A DNA stretch of 64,000 nt from Pseudobutyrivibrio ruminis HUN009 (GTDB lineage Bacteria; Bacillota; Clostridia; Lachnospirales; Lachnospiraceae). Location: assembly GCF_000703005.1 (NCBI RefSeq), contig NZ_JNLH01000001.1, positions 585,501 through 649,500 of the forward strand, written 5' to 3'. Shown here piece after piece: positions 53,573-62,243 of this stretch. Under the pieces are notes generated by a model. The model was not told the DNA's origin. It did no database searches and worked only from the letters and a program-made list of their open reading frames with translations. Both the position numbers and the translations under genes were made by a program. Numbering within the stretch: the first letter of the stretch is position 1; every line of letters starts with the position of its first letter.

Positions 53573-54970
53573 ATGAAAAAAAGATTTTTAAGCATAGCAT
53601 TAGCTGCTACTCTCGGTCTTTCAACAGTTGCCTGTGGAAGCAACAATGAATCCGAGTCTGAAAAAGAAGTTAATGAAGAATCCACTGAGGATTCATATCA
53701 ATATAATATATCAGCACTCTTATCCGAAGACAATACCTACAATGAAAATCTTCTAAAGGGTTTTTCTGACGCTCTTTCAGATTATCTAGGTGAGGAACAT
53801 TTTGTAATCACTACATCTTCTGTATCAGAAGATGCAACCAGTGAAGAAATTGCAAAGGCTGCTGTAAAAGACGGTTCAGATATGATTTTCACTGCTGGAA
53901 AGCAGACACTTTCATCAGCAACATCTGCTACAGACACTATCCCAATCATCGCCACTGGAATTATCGATTTCAAAGGCACACTTAGAATCGCCAGCCTTGA
54001 TGGTAAATCTTGGGACAAGACTACAGGCAAAAATGTTACCGGTATCAGCAGCAAACCAAGCATTGTTGATCAGGTTTCACTTATGATAGAAGCAACTGAT
54101 GATTTGCAGACTGTAGGCATTTTCTTCTCACCAGAAGATACTGATGCCATTTATCAGAACGAGATTTTCGAAGCATATCTGGATCAGGCGGGAATCCCTT
54201 GGAAGGAATATTTGATTCCAGCATCAGATACAGCAACAGATTATTCAGAGGAGGAAGAAGAACAGAATTCCACAGCTTTGACTCCTAGTAAATACGTTGC
54301 ATTCTCTGCGAAAGAGGGAATGGACAATAATGTAGTTGCTCTTAACGAGGACTCTGTTTTAGGTCTGAACTCACAATCATCAACACGAGTTGCCCTTCAG
54401 TCAGATTTCTGGACTGGCGGCAAGGTTGTAAGAGCATCTAGCAAGGTAGACGATGAGACTTCGGAGGACGAGGAAGAATTAGAAGAATCTGGTGATTCAG
54501 ATAATACTAAATCTTCAAGCAATTCATTATCTGAAGAATCAGAGGAAGAAATCACTCTAGAGTCTCGCATCCAAGAAGCCTGTGATGAGTGCTCAGCAAT
54601 CTACATCCCATTTGGAAGCATGCTTACCGACCAGATGGATATTATCGGTGAAATCGCCACAGAATCTAAAGTTACTGTTGTTGCAGGCGACACAACAATC
54701 GGTGAAAATGCACTTGTAACACTTTTCTCAGACCCATATTCACTTGGATATGCAGCTGGCAAAAAAGCAGTGCGTGTTTTCAACGGCGACGATATTACAA
54801 CAATCAAAATCGGCTACGGAAGCGCAGATGATTCTGTTAAGCTATACAATGGAAAAATTGCTGAGGAATTTGGCGTAGAATTCCCTAAGTCATTCAGCGA
54901 AATCGAAGAATTTTTAAGCACATATGTGTACGGCAGCAATACCGCCCGCTATTCTATTGCAGGAGAATAA
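53573..54970 (+). CDS. ABC transporter substrate-binding lipoprotein
   Basis: 465 aa. Lipoprotein signal with lipobox STVAC at residues 18-22. The body matches the ABC_sub_bind (PF04392) type, with DGSDMIFTAGKQTLSSATSA near 105, PIIATGIIDF, and a C-terminal AGDTTIGENALVTLFSDPYS region. A very acidic insert (EDEEELEESGDSDNTKSSS) near 305-325 looks like a surface loop. No permease or ATPase gene follows, so partners would be elsewhere. Ligand unknown. Confidence 0.85.
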   Translation: MKKRFLSIALAATLGLSTVACGSNNESESEKEVNEESTEDSYQYNISALLSEDNTYNENLLKGFSDALSDYLGEEHFVITTSSVSEDATSEEIAKAAVKDGSDMIFTAGKQTLSSATSATDTIPIIATGIIDFKGTLRIASLDGKSWDKTTGKNVTGISSKPSIVDQVSLMIEATDDLQTVGIFFSPEDTDAIYQNEIFEAYLDQAGIPWKEYLIPASDTATDYSEEEEEQNSTALTPSKYVAFSAKEGMDNNVVALNEDSVLGLNSQSSTRVALQSDFWTGGKVVRASSKVDDETSEDEEELEESGDSDNTKSSSNSLSEESEEEITLESRIQEACDECSAIYIPFGSMLTDQMDIIGEIATESKVTVVAGDTTIGENALVTLFSDPYSLGYAAGKKAVRVFNGDDITTIKIGYGSADDSVKLYNGKIAEEFGVEFPKSFSEIEEFLSTYVYGSNTARYSIAGE

Positions 54971-54974
54971 ATTC

Positions 54975-56117
54975 ATGATTTTACATGTAATCAAATCCAA
55001 CATATATTCAGGGGCAGAAAATGTTGTCTGTCAAATTATAAAAGGTCTTTCTGATCGTGAGGAGTTCATTTATATGGCTCCTCATGGTCCTATAGAGGAC
55101 AAGCTCAAATCTATCGGTCTTTACGACAATTACTACGGCATCAACAAGCTCGATGTTGCTTCAATAAAGGCAGCTGTTGAAAAGTTTCATCCAACAGTGG
55201 TTCACGCCCACGATTTCACAGCCAGTGTTCTCTGCGCTTTTGCGCTTAAAGGCAGCGTGCCTATCATTTCCCATCTACACAACAATCCACCATGGATTCA
55301 AAAATTTCATTATAAGACAATTTCTTATTTGATGGCCTGCAAGTATATCGACCATATTTTAATGGTTTCCGATGCTGTCAGGGATGAGTATCGCTACACC
55401 AGCAAGATTAAATGTCCTATCACCATCGTGGGAAATCCTTTTTCTGTGGATGGGGTGAAGTCTCAGGTGAAGAGGGAGCTTTTTGAGGCTGATGGCGCCG
55501 GAGTTTCAGCTGAAGCCAGCAATTCGGTTGGTTCTAGGGCTGATGTTTCAGATGGCACCGGGGTTTCGAGTGTTTCCGAGTTTCAGAGCTACGACAGTGA
55601 TTTGCTTTTTGTGGGACGTCTTACAGAGCAAAAGAATCCTATGCTTGTGCTCGAGGTTGCTAAAGAGTTAGCTGAGGCCGGATTAGTTAAGCGAGTTCGA
55701 ATTGTTGGGGACGGCGAGTTGATGCCAGAGCTTCAGCAATTTGTTGTTGATAATAGACTTTCTGATATGGTTGTATTAGAGGGATTCAAAAAGAATTCTT
55801 ATGATTATATGGCTTGCACAGAGGTTTTGATGATGCCTTCAAAATGGGAAGGTTTCGGACTTGTCGCTTTAGAAGCTATGTCTCTTGGAGTTCCTGTCGT
55901 CAGCACAAATAGCGGCGGACTAGTAAAAATCATGGATGATAGCTGTGGCTTCATCTGTGAAGGCAAAGATGAATTTGTGGCTGCTATCACATCTCTTTTG
56001 ACTGATGCTGATTTATATGCCAACAAATCTTCTGGTGCAACCAAGCGTGCCATAGAATATAATAATATCGATGAGTATTGCGGAAAGCTGCTAGACATTT
56101 ACAAATCATTTCAATAG
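54975..56117 (+). CDS. GT4-type glycosyltransferase
   Basis: 380 aa from ATG 54975 (GGAG at 54962-54965, spacing 9). A longer frame from 54924 overlaps the lipoprotein gene and lacks a site. N-terminal MILHVIKSNIYSGAENVVCQ, donor loop PSKWEGFGLVALEAMSLGVP. Between the two halves (about residues 172-208) is a low-complexity insert with two similar pieces, DGAGVSAEAS and DGTGVSSVSE, absent from the paralogue at 33685. Confidence 0.88.
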   Translation: MILHVIKSNIYSGAENVVCQIIKGLSDREEFIYMAPHGPIEDKLKSIGLYDNYYGINKLDVASIKAAVEKFHPTVVHAHDFTASVLCAFALKGSVPIISHLHNNPPWIQKFHYKTISYLMACKYIDHILMVSDAVRDEYRYTSKIKCPITIVGNPFSVDGVKSQVKRELFEADGAGVSAEASNSVGSRADVSDGTGVSSVSEFQSYDSDLLFVGRLTEQKNPMLVLEVAKELAEAGLVKRVRIVGDGELMPELQQFVVDNRLSDMVVLEGFKKNSYDYMACTEVLMMPSKWEGFGLVALEAMSLGVPVVSTNSGGLVKIMDDSCGFICEGKDEFVAAITSLLTDADLYANKSSGATKRAIEYNNIDEYCGKLLDIYKSFQ

Positions 56118-56170
56118 AAGGTATGATGGCAGTCGCAATGCTGTTTAACAATCATTATTGGAGATAATTT

Positions 56171-56698
56171 ATGACAAAAAAAGAATACAAGGAATTACTC
56201 AGAAGTGATTTTTTAAGATATTCAAATGATGATACTTTTATAGGTCGTTTCAAGGCCTATAAAATGAAGCCTGGCTATGCTTGGAGCTACTGGTACAGAA
56301 AGTTCTGCTATCAGAATTCCCATAGCTGGATGAAGCCACTTGCCTTCATCACCAGGCTTCGCTTTCATAGTGTCGCAGTTAAATACGGCATCGATATTCC
56401 AAGCCACATCAAGCAGATTGGGGCTGGGTTCATGATTGATCATTTTTCATGCATCGTCATTCATGTGGACGCTGTCATCGGAAGTGGCGTCACAATCCGC
56501 CAAGGCTGCGTAATAGGCACAAACGGCCGCGGCGTGCCAGTAATCGAGGACGGCGTAGACATCGGCGCAGGTGCCGCAATCATCGGGCCTATCACCGTTG
56601 GCAAGGGTGCACGCATTGGAGCCAATGCTGTAGTTGTTCACGATGTGCCTGCCGGAGCCACTGTTGTTGGCAATCCAGGGCACGTAGTGAGTAAATAG
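56171..56698 (+). CDS. CysE-like hexapeptide acyltransferase
   Basis: 175 aa, with a left-handed beta-helix of hexapeptide repeats (GSGVTIRQGCVIGTNGRGVP, GAGAAIIGPITVGKGARIGA) and the terminal VVHDVPAGATVVGNPGHVV. It resembles serine acetyltransferase or capsule O-acetyltransferases of the CysE type. The N-terminal helical part is short, so sugar acetylation is at least as likely as cysteine synthesis. Follows the GT4 gene by 53 bp. Confidence 0.85.
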   Translation: MTKKEYKELLRSDFLRYSNDDTFIGRFKAYKMKPGYAWSYWYRKFCYQNSHSWMKPLAFITRLRFHSVAVKYGIDIPSHIKQIGAGFMIDHFSCIVIHVDAVIGSGVTIRQGCVIGTNGRGVPVIEDGVDIGAGAAIIGPITVGKGARIGANAVVVHDVPAGATVVGNPGHVVSK

Positions 56699-56739
56699 TC
56701 GGTGCTCAGGCTTTTACTTTTGCTGTATTAACCTAGGAT

Positions 56740-57096
56740 GACTATATTTTTTCATATCTTTCGGCTTTTATAGTCTCCTTTTTTTGTTCTGACTATATAT
56801 TATTCATGTTATTGAATTTTATAGTGCATTTAGTAGTGATATGACTATATATTTCTGTGTTAGCAGGAATATATAGTCATTTTTGTTGTAATCTGACTGT
56901 TTCTGACTATATCTTTTTATTAGTTTTAGTATATATAGTCATTTTGACTCTTTAGGACTATACATCTTCAGTTATTCTTGTTTTATATAGTCATAAGCTG
57001 CTGTGTGTGACTATATATTCTTCTTTTTTCCAATTCTTATAGCAACCCCAGTCTTATTTCTGCTATAAAATCAGGAAAAGTCCCTTATATATAGCA
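56740..57096. repeat. Array C: seven palindromes GACTATA-N22-TATAGTC
   Basis: Units at 56740-56775, 56791-56826, 56843-56878, 56905-56940, 56956-56992, 57009-57044 and 57061-57096. Interiors are 22 nt (23 in unit 5), spacers 15, 16, 26, 15, 16, 16. Unit starts are 51, 52, 62, 51, 53 and 52 bp apart. The last unit has TGCTATA with TATAGCA, a paired change on both arms; unit 6 is a hybrid (GACTATA with TATAGCA). The array fills the gap between two convergent genes and holds no credible open frame. Confidence 0.88.
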
Positions 57097-57120
57097 AAAG
57101 GCCAGCCCGTAGGCTGGCCG
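57096..57120 (-). terminator. Terminator of the low-complexity lipoprotein gene
   Basis: GGCCAGCC-CGTA-GGCTGGCC (57100-57119) followed on the minus strand by TTTTGC. It lies 37 bp past the stop at 57157. A longer AAGCAC/GTGCTT hairpin (57121-57149) sits between them and ends in T-run for the plus strand. Confidence 0.82.
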
Positions 57121-57156
57121 AAGCACAAGAGAATTCAAATGTGCTTTTAGGGTATG

Positions 57157-59175
57157 TTAGTCTGCGTACTCAGATATTGTGATTGTGTATGAGCTTGTGC
57201 CCTCTACGTATACAGTGCCGTCTGTACCAACGATTGAAACTGTGTTTCCGTCTTCATCAACGATTGTTCCGTTGTTTGTAAGTGATGTAAGAACTGAATC
57301 GCCTGTTACAACCCACTTAGATGAAGAGTCGATTGTAAGGTTTGCGTATCCATCACCACCGTTTCCTGCAGCTGACTCATCATCGATGAATGCACCTGTA
57401 AGAACTGAGCCATCTGTCATTTCCATATCAAGTGTTGAGATTGTATCCCAGATGATATCGCCTTCCATTTCCTGGTTGATAGCTGTGAATGAGCACTGTG
57501 CTCCGTTCTCTCCGCTTGTTCCCCAACCTCTCTGGTTTGCATTTCCTGTAACCCTAAGGAAGAAGTCATTTTCATCAGCGTATGTGATATCAACGTTTTC
57601 AAGAATGAATGTTGACTCTGTATTTGTTGTGTAGAACATACCGCCATTCTTTGCAGTGATGCTGCCGCCTGTCATAGAGAATGTAGAGTTACCTACTTCT
57701 GAATCACCTGACATTGACTGGTAAAGGATGATGTTCCAATCGCAGTCATTCTGCTCGCTTGTTGGAATGTTACCTGTTAAGTCGCAATCTGTAAGTGTAA
57801 GTGAGTTGAGACCTTCGATACATACGGCCTCAGCGCCTGTTGCTGTAAGTGTTGCATTTGAGATTGTGATATCTGCTGTACAGTATACTGCTGGTGAGCC
57901 AGAACCATTTGATGTGTATGTACCACCATCAACTACCATTGTTCCGCCACCTCTATCTGAACGAATTGCAGCTGCTGATTCGCCGTTTGTTTCAACTGTG
58001 TTGTCGTTAGCGTAAAGTGTACCGCCACCTGCAACGTGGATACCACCTGATGTGTTCTGCTGTGTTGTGATTGTTGAATTAGATACATAAGCCACACCAT
58101 CGCCATATGCGAATACGCCAGCACCACCTGCTGCATCTGAGTCAATAGTCACATTGTCAACTGTAAGTGTTCCACCTGTTGTAAGTAAAGTGGCGCCAAC
58201 TCCATAGAAAGAAGAATTGTCGCCACCTGTGCTGTCATCTGAAGTTCTTGTAATTGTTGAATCCTTTACTGTAACTTCACCATCTGTTACAAGGATTGCA
58301 TTTTCATCAGTGCCTGTAGAGGCGATTGTCTCGCCCTCTACAGTCTCATCTGCACTGTACTCATATAATGCTGAGTATGTAATGTCTGAAGCTGATGTCA
58401 TGTTTCCACCTGGCTGACCCATGGCTGACTGAGTACCACCAAGAATTTCTACTGATTCAACGTTACCATCTGCGTCGAATGTAACTGCAACCTGTGTGCC
58501 TACTTCGATATCAGAAAGTGTAAGTTCTGTCTGAGCATCGCCCATATCTGCTGGTGCTTCCCCGTCACCTGATGGAGTCTCACCATCTGCTGGTGCTTCC
58601 CCGCCACCTGATGGTGCTTCGCCCTCTGCTGCTTCGCCATCACCTGATGGAGCCTCGCCCTCTGGCTTGTCACCTGATGGTGCTTCACCGTCTGGTTTGT
58701 CTCCTGAAGGAGCTTCGCCATCTGCTGGTGTCTCAGCGCCTGCTTCTACAGTAGCTTCTGTCATTGCTGTATCATCTGAAGAATCCTCTGTATCTTCTGT
58801 TGTCTCTTCATCTGTAGTTTCTTCTGTTGTTTCCTCTGTTGTCTCATCTGTTGTCTCTTCTGTAGATTCTTCTGTTGCTGCATCCTCCGGCTTTGTAGGA
58901 GCCTCACCGTCTGCTGGTGCTTCTCCACCGCCTGACATTGCCATAGAGTAAGTTGTGCTGTCGCTAACTGTGACGTCTGCTGTTTCCTCACCCAATGTAA
59001 GTTCATTGTTTTCATAAGTTCCTACGGTGATTGTAAATCCCGTATCACTGACTGCTGTTACCTCTCCGTAGATAGTTTCACTGGCATAAGCTGTTGTGGA
59101 ATCTGATCCGCAAGCTATCAATGAACCACAAGCAAGTGCTGCAGTCATCATTAATGCAGTAAGTCTTTTCCTCAT
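57157..59175 (-). CDS. Low-complexity lipoprotein with Cthe_2159-like beta-helix domain
   Basis: 672 aa from ATG 59175 (GGAGG 7 nt upstream); an upstream in-frame ATG has no site. Lipoprotein signal with lipobox LIAC. Residues about 95-150 are Glu/Thr-rich (ETTEETTDETTEETTEE), and about 150-220 repeat EAPSGDKPDG-like units. The C-terminal 400 residues are right-handed-helix-like repeats (TLTVDNVTIDSDAAGGAGVF) resembling carbohydrate-binding Cthe_2159 (PF14262). Likely a surface-exposed glycan-binding protein with a spacer stalk. Confidence 0.8.
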   Translation of the reverse strand: MRKRLTALMMTAALACGSLIACGSDSTTAYASETIYGEVTAVSDTGFTITVGTYENNELTLGEETADVTVSDSTTYSMAMSGGGEAPADGEAPTKPEDAATEESTEETTDETTEETTEETTDEETTEDTEDSSDDTAMTEATVEAGAETPADGEAPSGDKPDGEAPSGDKPEGEAPSGDGEAAEGEAPSGGGEAPADGETPSGDGEAPADMGDAQTELTLSDIEVGTQVAVTFDADGNVESVEILGGTQSAMGQPGGNMTSASDITYSALYEYSADETVEGETIASTGTDENAILVTDGEVTVKDSTITRTSDDSTGGDNSSFYGVGATLLTTGGTLTVDNVTIDSDAAGGAGVFAYGDGVAYVSNSTITTQQNTSGGIHVAGGGTLYANDNTVETNGESAAAIRSDRGGGTMVVDGGTYTSNGSGSPAVYCTADITISNATLTATGAEAVCIEGLNSLTLTDCDLTGNIPTSEQNDCDWNIILYQSMSGDSEVGNSTFSMTGGSITAKNGGMFYTTNTESTFILENVDITYADENDFFLRVTGNANQRGWGTSGENGAQCSFTAINQEMEGDIIWDTISTLDMEMTDGSVLTGAFIDDESAAGNGGDGYANLTIDSSSKWVVTGDSVLTSLTNNGTIVDEDGNTVSIVGTDGTVYVEGTSSYTITISEYAD

Positions 59176-59389
59176 TTTATGTCCTCCATTATCTGCATCG
59201 GGTTTCCCCAATGGTCAATATTTATCTGCGCTCCAACCTCAGCGCGTTACGTGTTATAGTTAAACACCGCATTGTGAAAATTAACGGTACTAAAAAGTGT
59301 TGATTATGTGATTGGTTTCTAAATGTTTAAATTATCCTATGAGTCTGTAGGCATCAAGCTCTGAGGTTACTTATGAGATTATTCTATGA

Positions 59390-59473
59390 GCCTGTAGTTC
59401 ACAAACTCTGATAATTCTTAAGCGAGACATGTCGTCGAGCGAAGAATTCATCAGGTTTGTGAACGTAACAGGC
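59390..59473 (-). repeat. Dispersed structured element D6, inverted copy
   Basis: 84 nt, opposite orientation to the other D copies. Read on the minus strand: closing stem GCCTG/CAGGC, second stem AAAC/GTTT instead of AAGC/GCTT, variable stem CTGAT/ATCAG, upper stem GAATTCTT/AAGAATT, loop CGCTCGACGACATGTCTCGC. All stems are compensated relative to other copies. Confidence 0.82.
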
Positions 59474-59559
59474 GTACTAGGCTAGCCAACATCTACATAT
59501 TGTGAATAATCTGAAAATATTTCTAAATCTATGGGGTTTTCAAATAGTTTGACTTATGG

Positions 59560-59565
59560 TATTAT
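59560..59565 (+). promoter_or_regulatory. Extended -10 promoter of the FliD-like gene
   Basis: TGG-TATTAT extended -10, with TTTTCA 17 bp upstream as weak -35; about 92 nt of leader follow. No sigma-28 (GCCGATAA) box is seen, although the gene is flagellar in type. Confidence 0.45.
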
Positions 59566-59656
59566 GATAGTAACTATAAATATCGAAATCTTTGCCCTGG
59601 CGTAGACAAAGGATTGTCGATGACTCAAATTTCAAGGAAGAAAGGAGGGGCGTCTT

Positions 59657-60934
59657 ATGGCACGCATTGATGCTGCGTATAATTATTTCATGACGACCTA
59701 TGGTAATAACATAGGATCACGCTACGAATCTCATAAGAAAAGCGAACTACGCGACACTTACAACAGAATAGTTAAAGCGAACAAAGAAGCTCCTCTGTAC
59801 AAGATAAATGATTCTGAGGACATCGGTCAGTTTGCCATTGATATTAAAGAGCACGCCAATGCTATGACTCTTTCAGTATCTAATCTGACATCTGCTGGCG
59901 ATGATATTTCTTCCGTTTTAGAGAAACGAATTGCATCTTCATCCGATCCAAATTCTGTTGATGTGCTTTACGTTGGCGATAGTGCGGATGGTGCTGAGGA
60001 TTTCACAATCGAAGTAGATGCTCTTGCAAAGCCTCAGGTGAACACTGGTAATTTCCTGCTTTCGGAAGGACATGATTTCGAGGAAGGCCAGTACTCATTT
60101 GATTTGGACATTAGAAATCACTCATATGAGTTCCAATTCAATGTAAATAAGAACGAAACCAATCTTACCGTTCAGAATAAGATTGTGCGTTTGCTTAATA
60201 CTTCCGATGTAGGTTTAAGTGCAAAGTTGCTTTCAAATGACAGAGCCGGAAGCAAGGCTATACAGATTGTTTCCAAATCTACAGGCGTCGCAGATGACGA
60301 AAACACATTGTTTAATATTTCATCATCAATCTCATGGAGAGAGCTGAACATCCTTGGAATTGACAATGTTACACAGCAGCCTTCCAATTCAGATTTCAAG
60401 CTGAATGGGGTTTCGCATCAGTCATTGTCCAATACATTTACGGTAAACAAGACCTATGAGCTTGTTTTAAAGAAACCATCCAATGGCGAAGTAAGCATCG
60501 GTCTTATGAACGATACTGAAGCTCTTTCAAATGGCATTACACAGCTGCTGGATAGCTATAACGGAATGTTGGACATCGGATTAAAATATAATAATGCTCA
60601 TCAGAATCGTACTCTGTTCAACGAGATTTCATCTATTGCAAAGAACCAGGCAGCTCAATTGCAGGCTGTTGGTATTGAAAGCGATGAGATGCAGCATTTG
60701 TACTTAGACAAAGATGTTCTATCCGATGCAATTAATAGCGATAATAAAGAAACAGCTTTTGAAACTCTTAACAACCTTAAGAACTCCGTTTCAAAAGCCG
60801 CATCAAAGGCCTCTATCAATCCGATGAATTACGTAGATAAATCGATTGTAGAGTACAAGAATCCTGGAAAGACTCTTAGCGCACCATATGCGTCAAGCGC
60901 TTACTCTGGTATGATGATGAATTACGGATTATAA
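59657..60934 (+). CDS. FliD-like flagellar hook-associated protein
   Basis: 425 aa. The middle part has the flagellin/FliD-type element AKLLSNDRAGSKAIQIVSKS (GLxA...LxIxSxxTG pattern). The C-terminal third matches FliD_C in style (SYNGMLDIGLKYNNAHQN, GIESDEMQHLYLDKDVLSDA). The usual N-terminal export sequence of FliD is replaced by MARIDAAYNYFMTTYGNNIG, so this may be a divergent paralogue or a filament-cap variant rather than the main FliD. AGGAGG site upstream. Glycosyltransferase genes on the other strand nearby fit a flagellar glycosylation setting. Confidence 0.75.
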   Translation: MARIDAAYNYFMTTYGNNIGSRYESHKKSELRDTYNRIVKANKEAPLYKINDSEDIGQFAIDIKEHANAMTLSVSNLTSAGDDISSVLEKRIASSSDPNSVDVLYVGDSADGAEDFTIEVDALAKPQVNTGNFLLSEGHDFEEGQYSFDLDIRNHSYEFQFNVNKNETNLTVQNKIVRLLNTSDVGLSAKLLSNDRAGSKAIQIVSKSTGVADDENTLFNISSSISWRELNILGIDNVTQQPSNSDFKLNGVSHQSLSNTFTVNKTYELVLKKPSNGEVSIGLMNDTEALSNGITQLLDSYNGMLDIGLKYNNAHQNRTLFNEISSIAKNQAAQLQAVGIESDEMQHLYLDKDVLSDAINSDNKETAFETLNNLKNSVSKAASKASINPMNYVDKSIVEYKNPGKTLSAPYASSAYSGMMMNYGL

Positions 60935-60961
60935 AAAGCACTGGTTTCCCAGTGCTTTTTG
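60933..60961 (+). terminator. Terminator of the FliD-like gene
   Basis: AAAAGCACTGG/CCAGTGCTTTT hairpin ending in TTTTT, overlapping the stop codon. Confidence 0.88.
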
Positions 60962-60965
60962 TGTT

Positions 60966-61055
60966 ATCCCCTGTTACATTCACAAGCCTTAGTGTTTCTC
61001 AATTCGACAACACGTCTCATTTGAGAAACCTAAGAGCTTTTGAATTACAGGGGAT
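60966..61055 (+). repeat. Dispersed structured element D7
   Basis: 90 nt. Closing stem ATCCCCTG/CAGGGGAT, AAGC/GCTT, CTTAG/CTAAG, and a perfect 9-bp upper stem GTTTCTCAA/TTGAGAAAC under the loop TTCGACAACACGTCTCAT. The cleanest copy; it lies between two convergent genes. Confidence 0.85.
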
Positions 61056-61058
61056 TTT

Positions 61059-62213
61059 TCATATCTGTTCTAGCATTTCCTTGATTCTAGCTTCGTAAGT
61101 GCAGTTCGTTCTTACATACTCACGGCCAGCTGCTGCAATACGTTCTCGCTCGCTATCATGCTTTAGATAGAAGTCTACTTTTTCGTATAGGTCTTCATTG
61201 TTGTAATACCAAACCAGATGCTTTTCATTTTCAAAGAACATTGGCAGCTCCGCCTGGAAATTTGTTAGGCAAAAACCACCAGCTCCTAAAATATCGTAAA
61301 CACGAAGCGGCACTCCGCTTTTGATATTTGGGATGGTCATGTTTAGATTGATTTTGGACTGGTTAAATACCTTTGGCATCTCGCTCCAATAATCGACGCT
61401 GCCCTTATAGTTTACTCGGAGCAAATCCCTGGTAAATGAGTTGGTGTAGATGCTAACGTCATGGTGCTTTGATAGGTCGATAAGGATACGTCTACGCTGC
61501 TTTTCAGCGATTTTGAAGCCAAGGGTTGTTACCGAAAAAATTAGGTTTAAATCTGAAAGCGAATCCTCAGATTTTTCCAATTCAAAATAGTTTTCAAGCT
61601 CCATGAGAATCTCTGGTGTAAGCATTCTGTCGATGATATTCACGCCCATCAAATCCCGCTGAGCCTCCATGGTTGCCTCGAAATATCCGCGAAGATAATC
61701 GGGCAATGTGTATTCCATTTTGTCGTAGGAATTCTTTTCGTAGAGTGAGCCTACGAAGCTGATTTCGTTTTTGTAGGCCTCCAAATCTGTGGAGTTACCA
61801 AACAGGTAATCAAGTCTATTGCAATCTACGGCTAGTGGAAGATGGTAGACATGCTCCACTCCCATGCCACGGAATTCCTCTACATTTGTCAGGTCAAACA
61901 GGAAAATGCGGTTCACATCGTTGAAAACTGACTTGTGATACATGGAAATCAGAGGGTTATCGCAGCTCCAGCAAACATAGCGGAGGCCCTGCTCTTGGCA
62001 CACGTTTGAAATCAGCGGAAAGTAATTTACAGTAAAGAAAAAATCATAATTGCCGGCCTGAATTAGACCTCTAAGCTTTTCTGCAAACTCTTCATCCACA
62101 TCATAATTAAGGAGGTCCTGATAAACCTCCTCAACCTCATAGCCTAGCACCTCAAATGTGTGCTTTATATCTTTGTAATTGTATGCTTTCCAGCGATACA
62201 TCAAAATCTTCAT
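61059..62213 (-). CDS. CgeB-family glycosyltransferase
   Basis: 384 aa. The N-terminal half is specific to CgeB-like proteins (LRYVCWSCDNPLISMYHKSV near 82). The C-terminal Glyco_trans_1_2 (PF13524)-like half has LNMTIPNIKSGVPLRVYDIL near 295 and FCLTNFQAELPMFFENEKHL. In many Clostridia such enzymes lie beside flagellin or FliD genes and glycosylate flagellin; that role is inferred. GAGG upstream of ATG 62213. Confidence 0.85.
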   Translation of the reverse strand: MKILMYRWKAYNYKDIKHTFEVLGYEVEEVYQDLLNYDVDEEFAEKLRGLIQAGNYDFFFTVNYFPLISNVCQEQGLRYVCWSCDNPLISMYHKSVFNDVNRIFLFDLTNVEEFRGMGVEHVYHLPLAVDCNRLDYLFGNSTDLEAYKNEISFVGSLYEKNSYDKMEYTLPDYLRGYFEATMEAQRDLMGVNIIDRMLTPEILMELENYFELEKSEDSLSDLNLIFSVTTLGFKIAEKQRRRILIDLSKHHDVSIYTNSFTRDLLRVNYKGSVDYWSEMPKVFNQSKINLNMTIPNIKSGVPLRVYDILGAGGFCLTNFQAELPMFFENEKHLVWYYNNEDLYEKVDFYLKHDSERERIAAAGREYVRTNCTYEARIKEMLEQI

Positions 62214-62243
62214 ATTGTTCTCATACCTCTAGCCCTGTAGTCC

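Larger units (their letters stand above)
59212..59656. other. Divergent regulatory gap with D6 and a leader hairpin
   Basis: 445 bp between divergent genes. It holds D6 (59390-59473) and, at 59336-59389, a truncated second copy. A 20-bp near-direct repeat ATTAT(C/T)CTATGAG(T/C)CTGTAG marks the junction. It also holds the promoter of the FliD-like gene and a leader stem pairing AATC-TTTG with CAAAGGATT (about 59587-59615). No open frame of note. Confidence 0.6.

Noticed and set aside
59577..59640. Cyclic di-GMP riboswitch in the FliD-like leader
   Set aside because: There is a hairpin, but the conserved GEMM loop and receptor sequences are not present.
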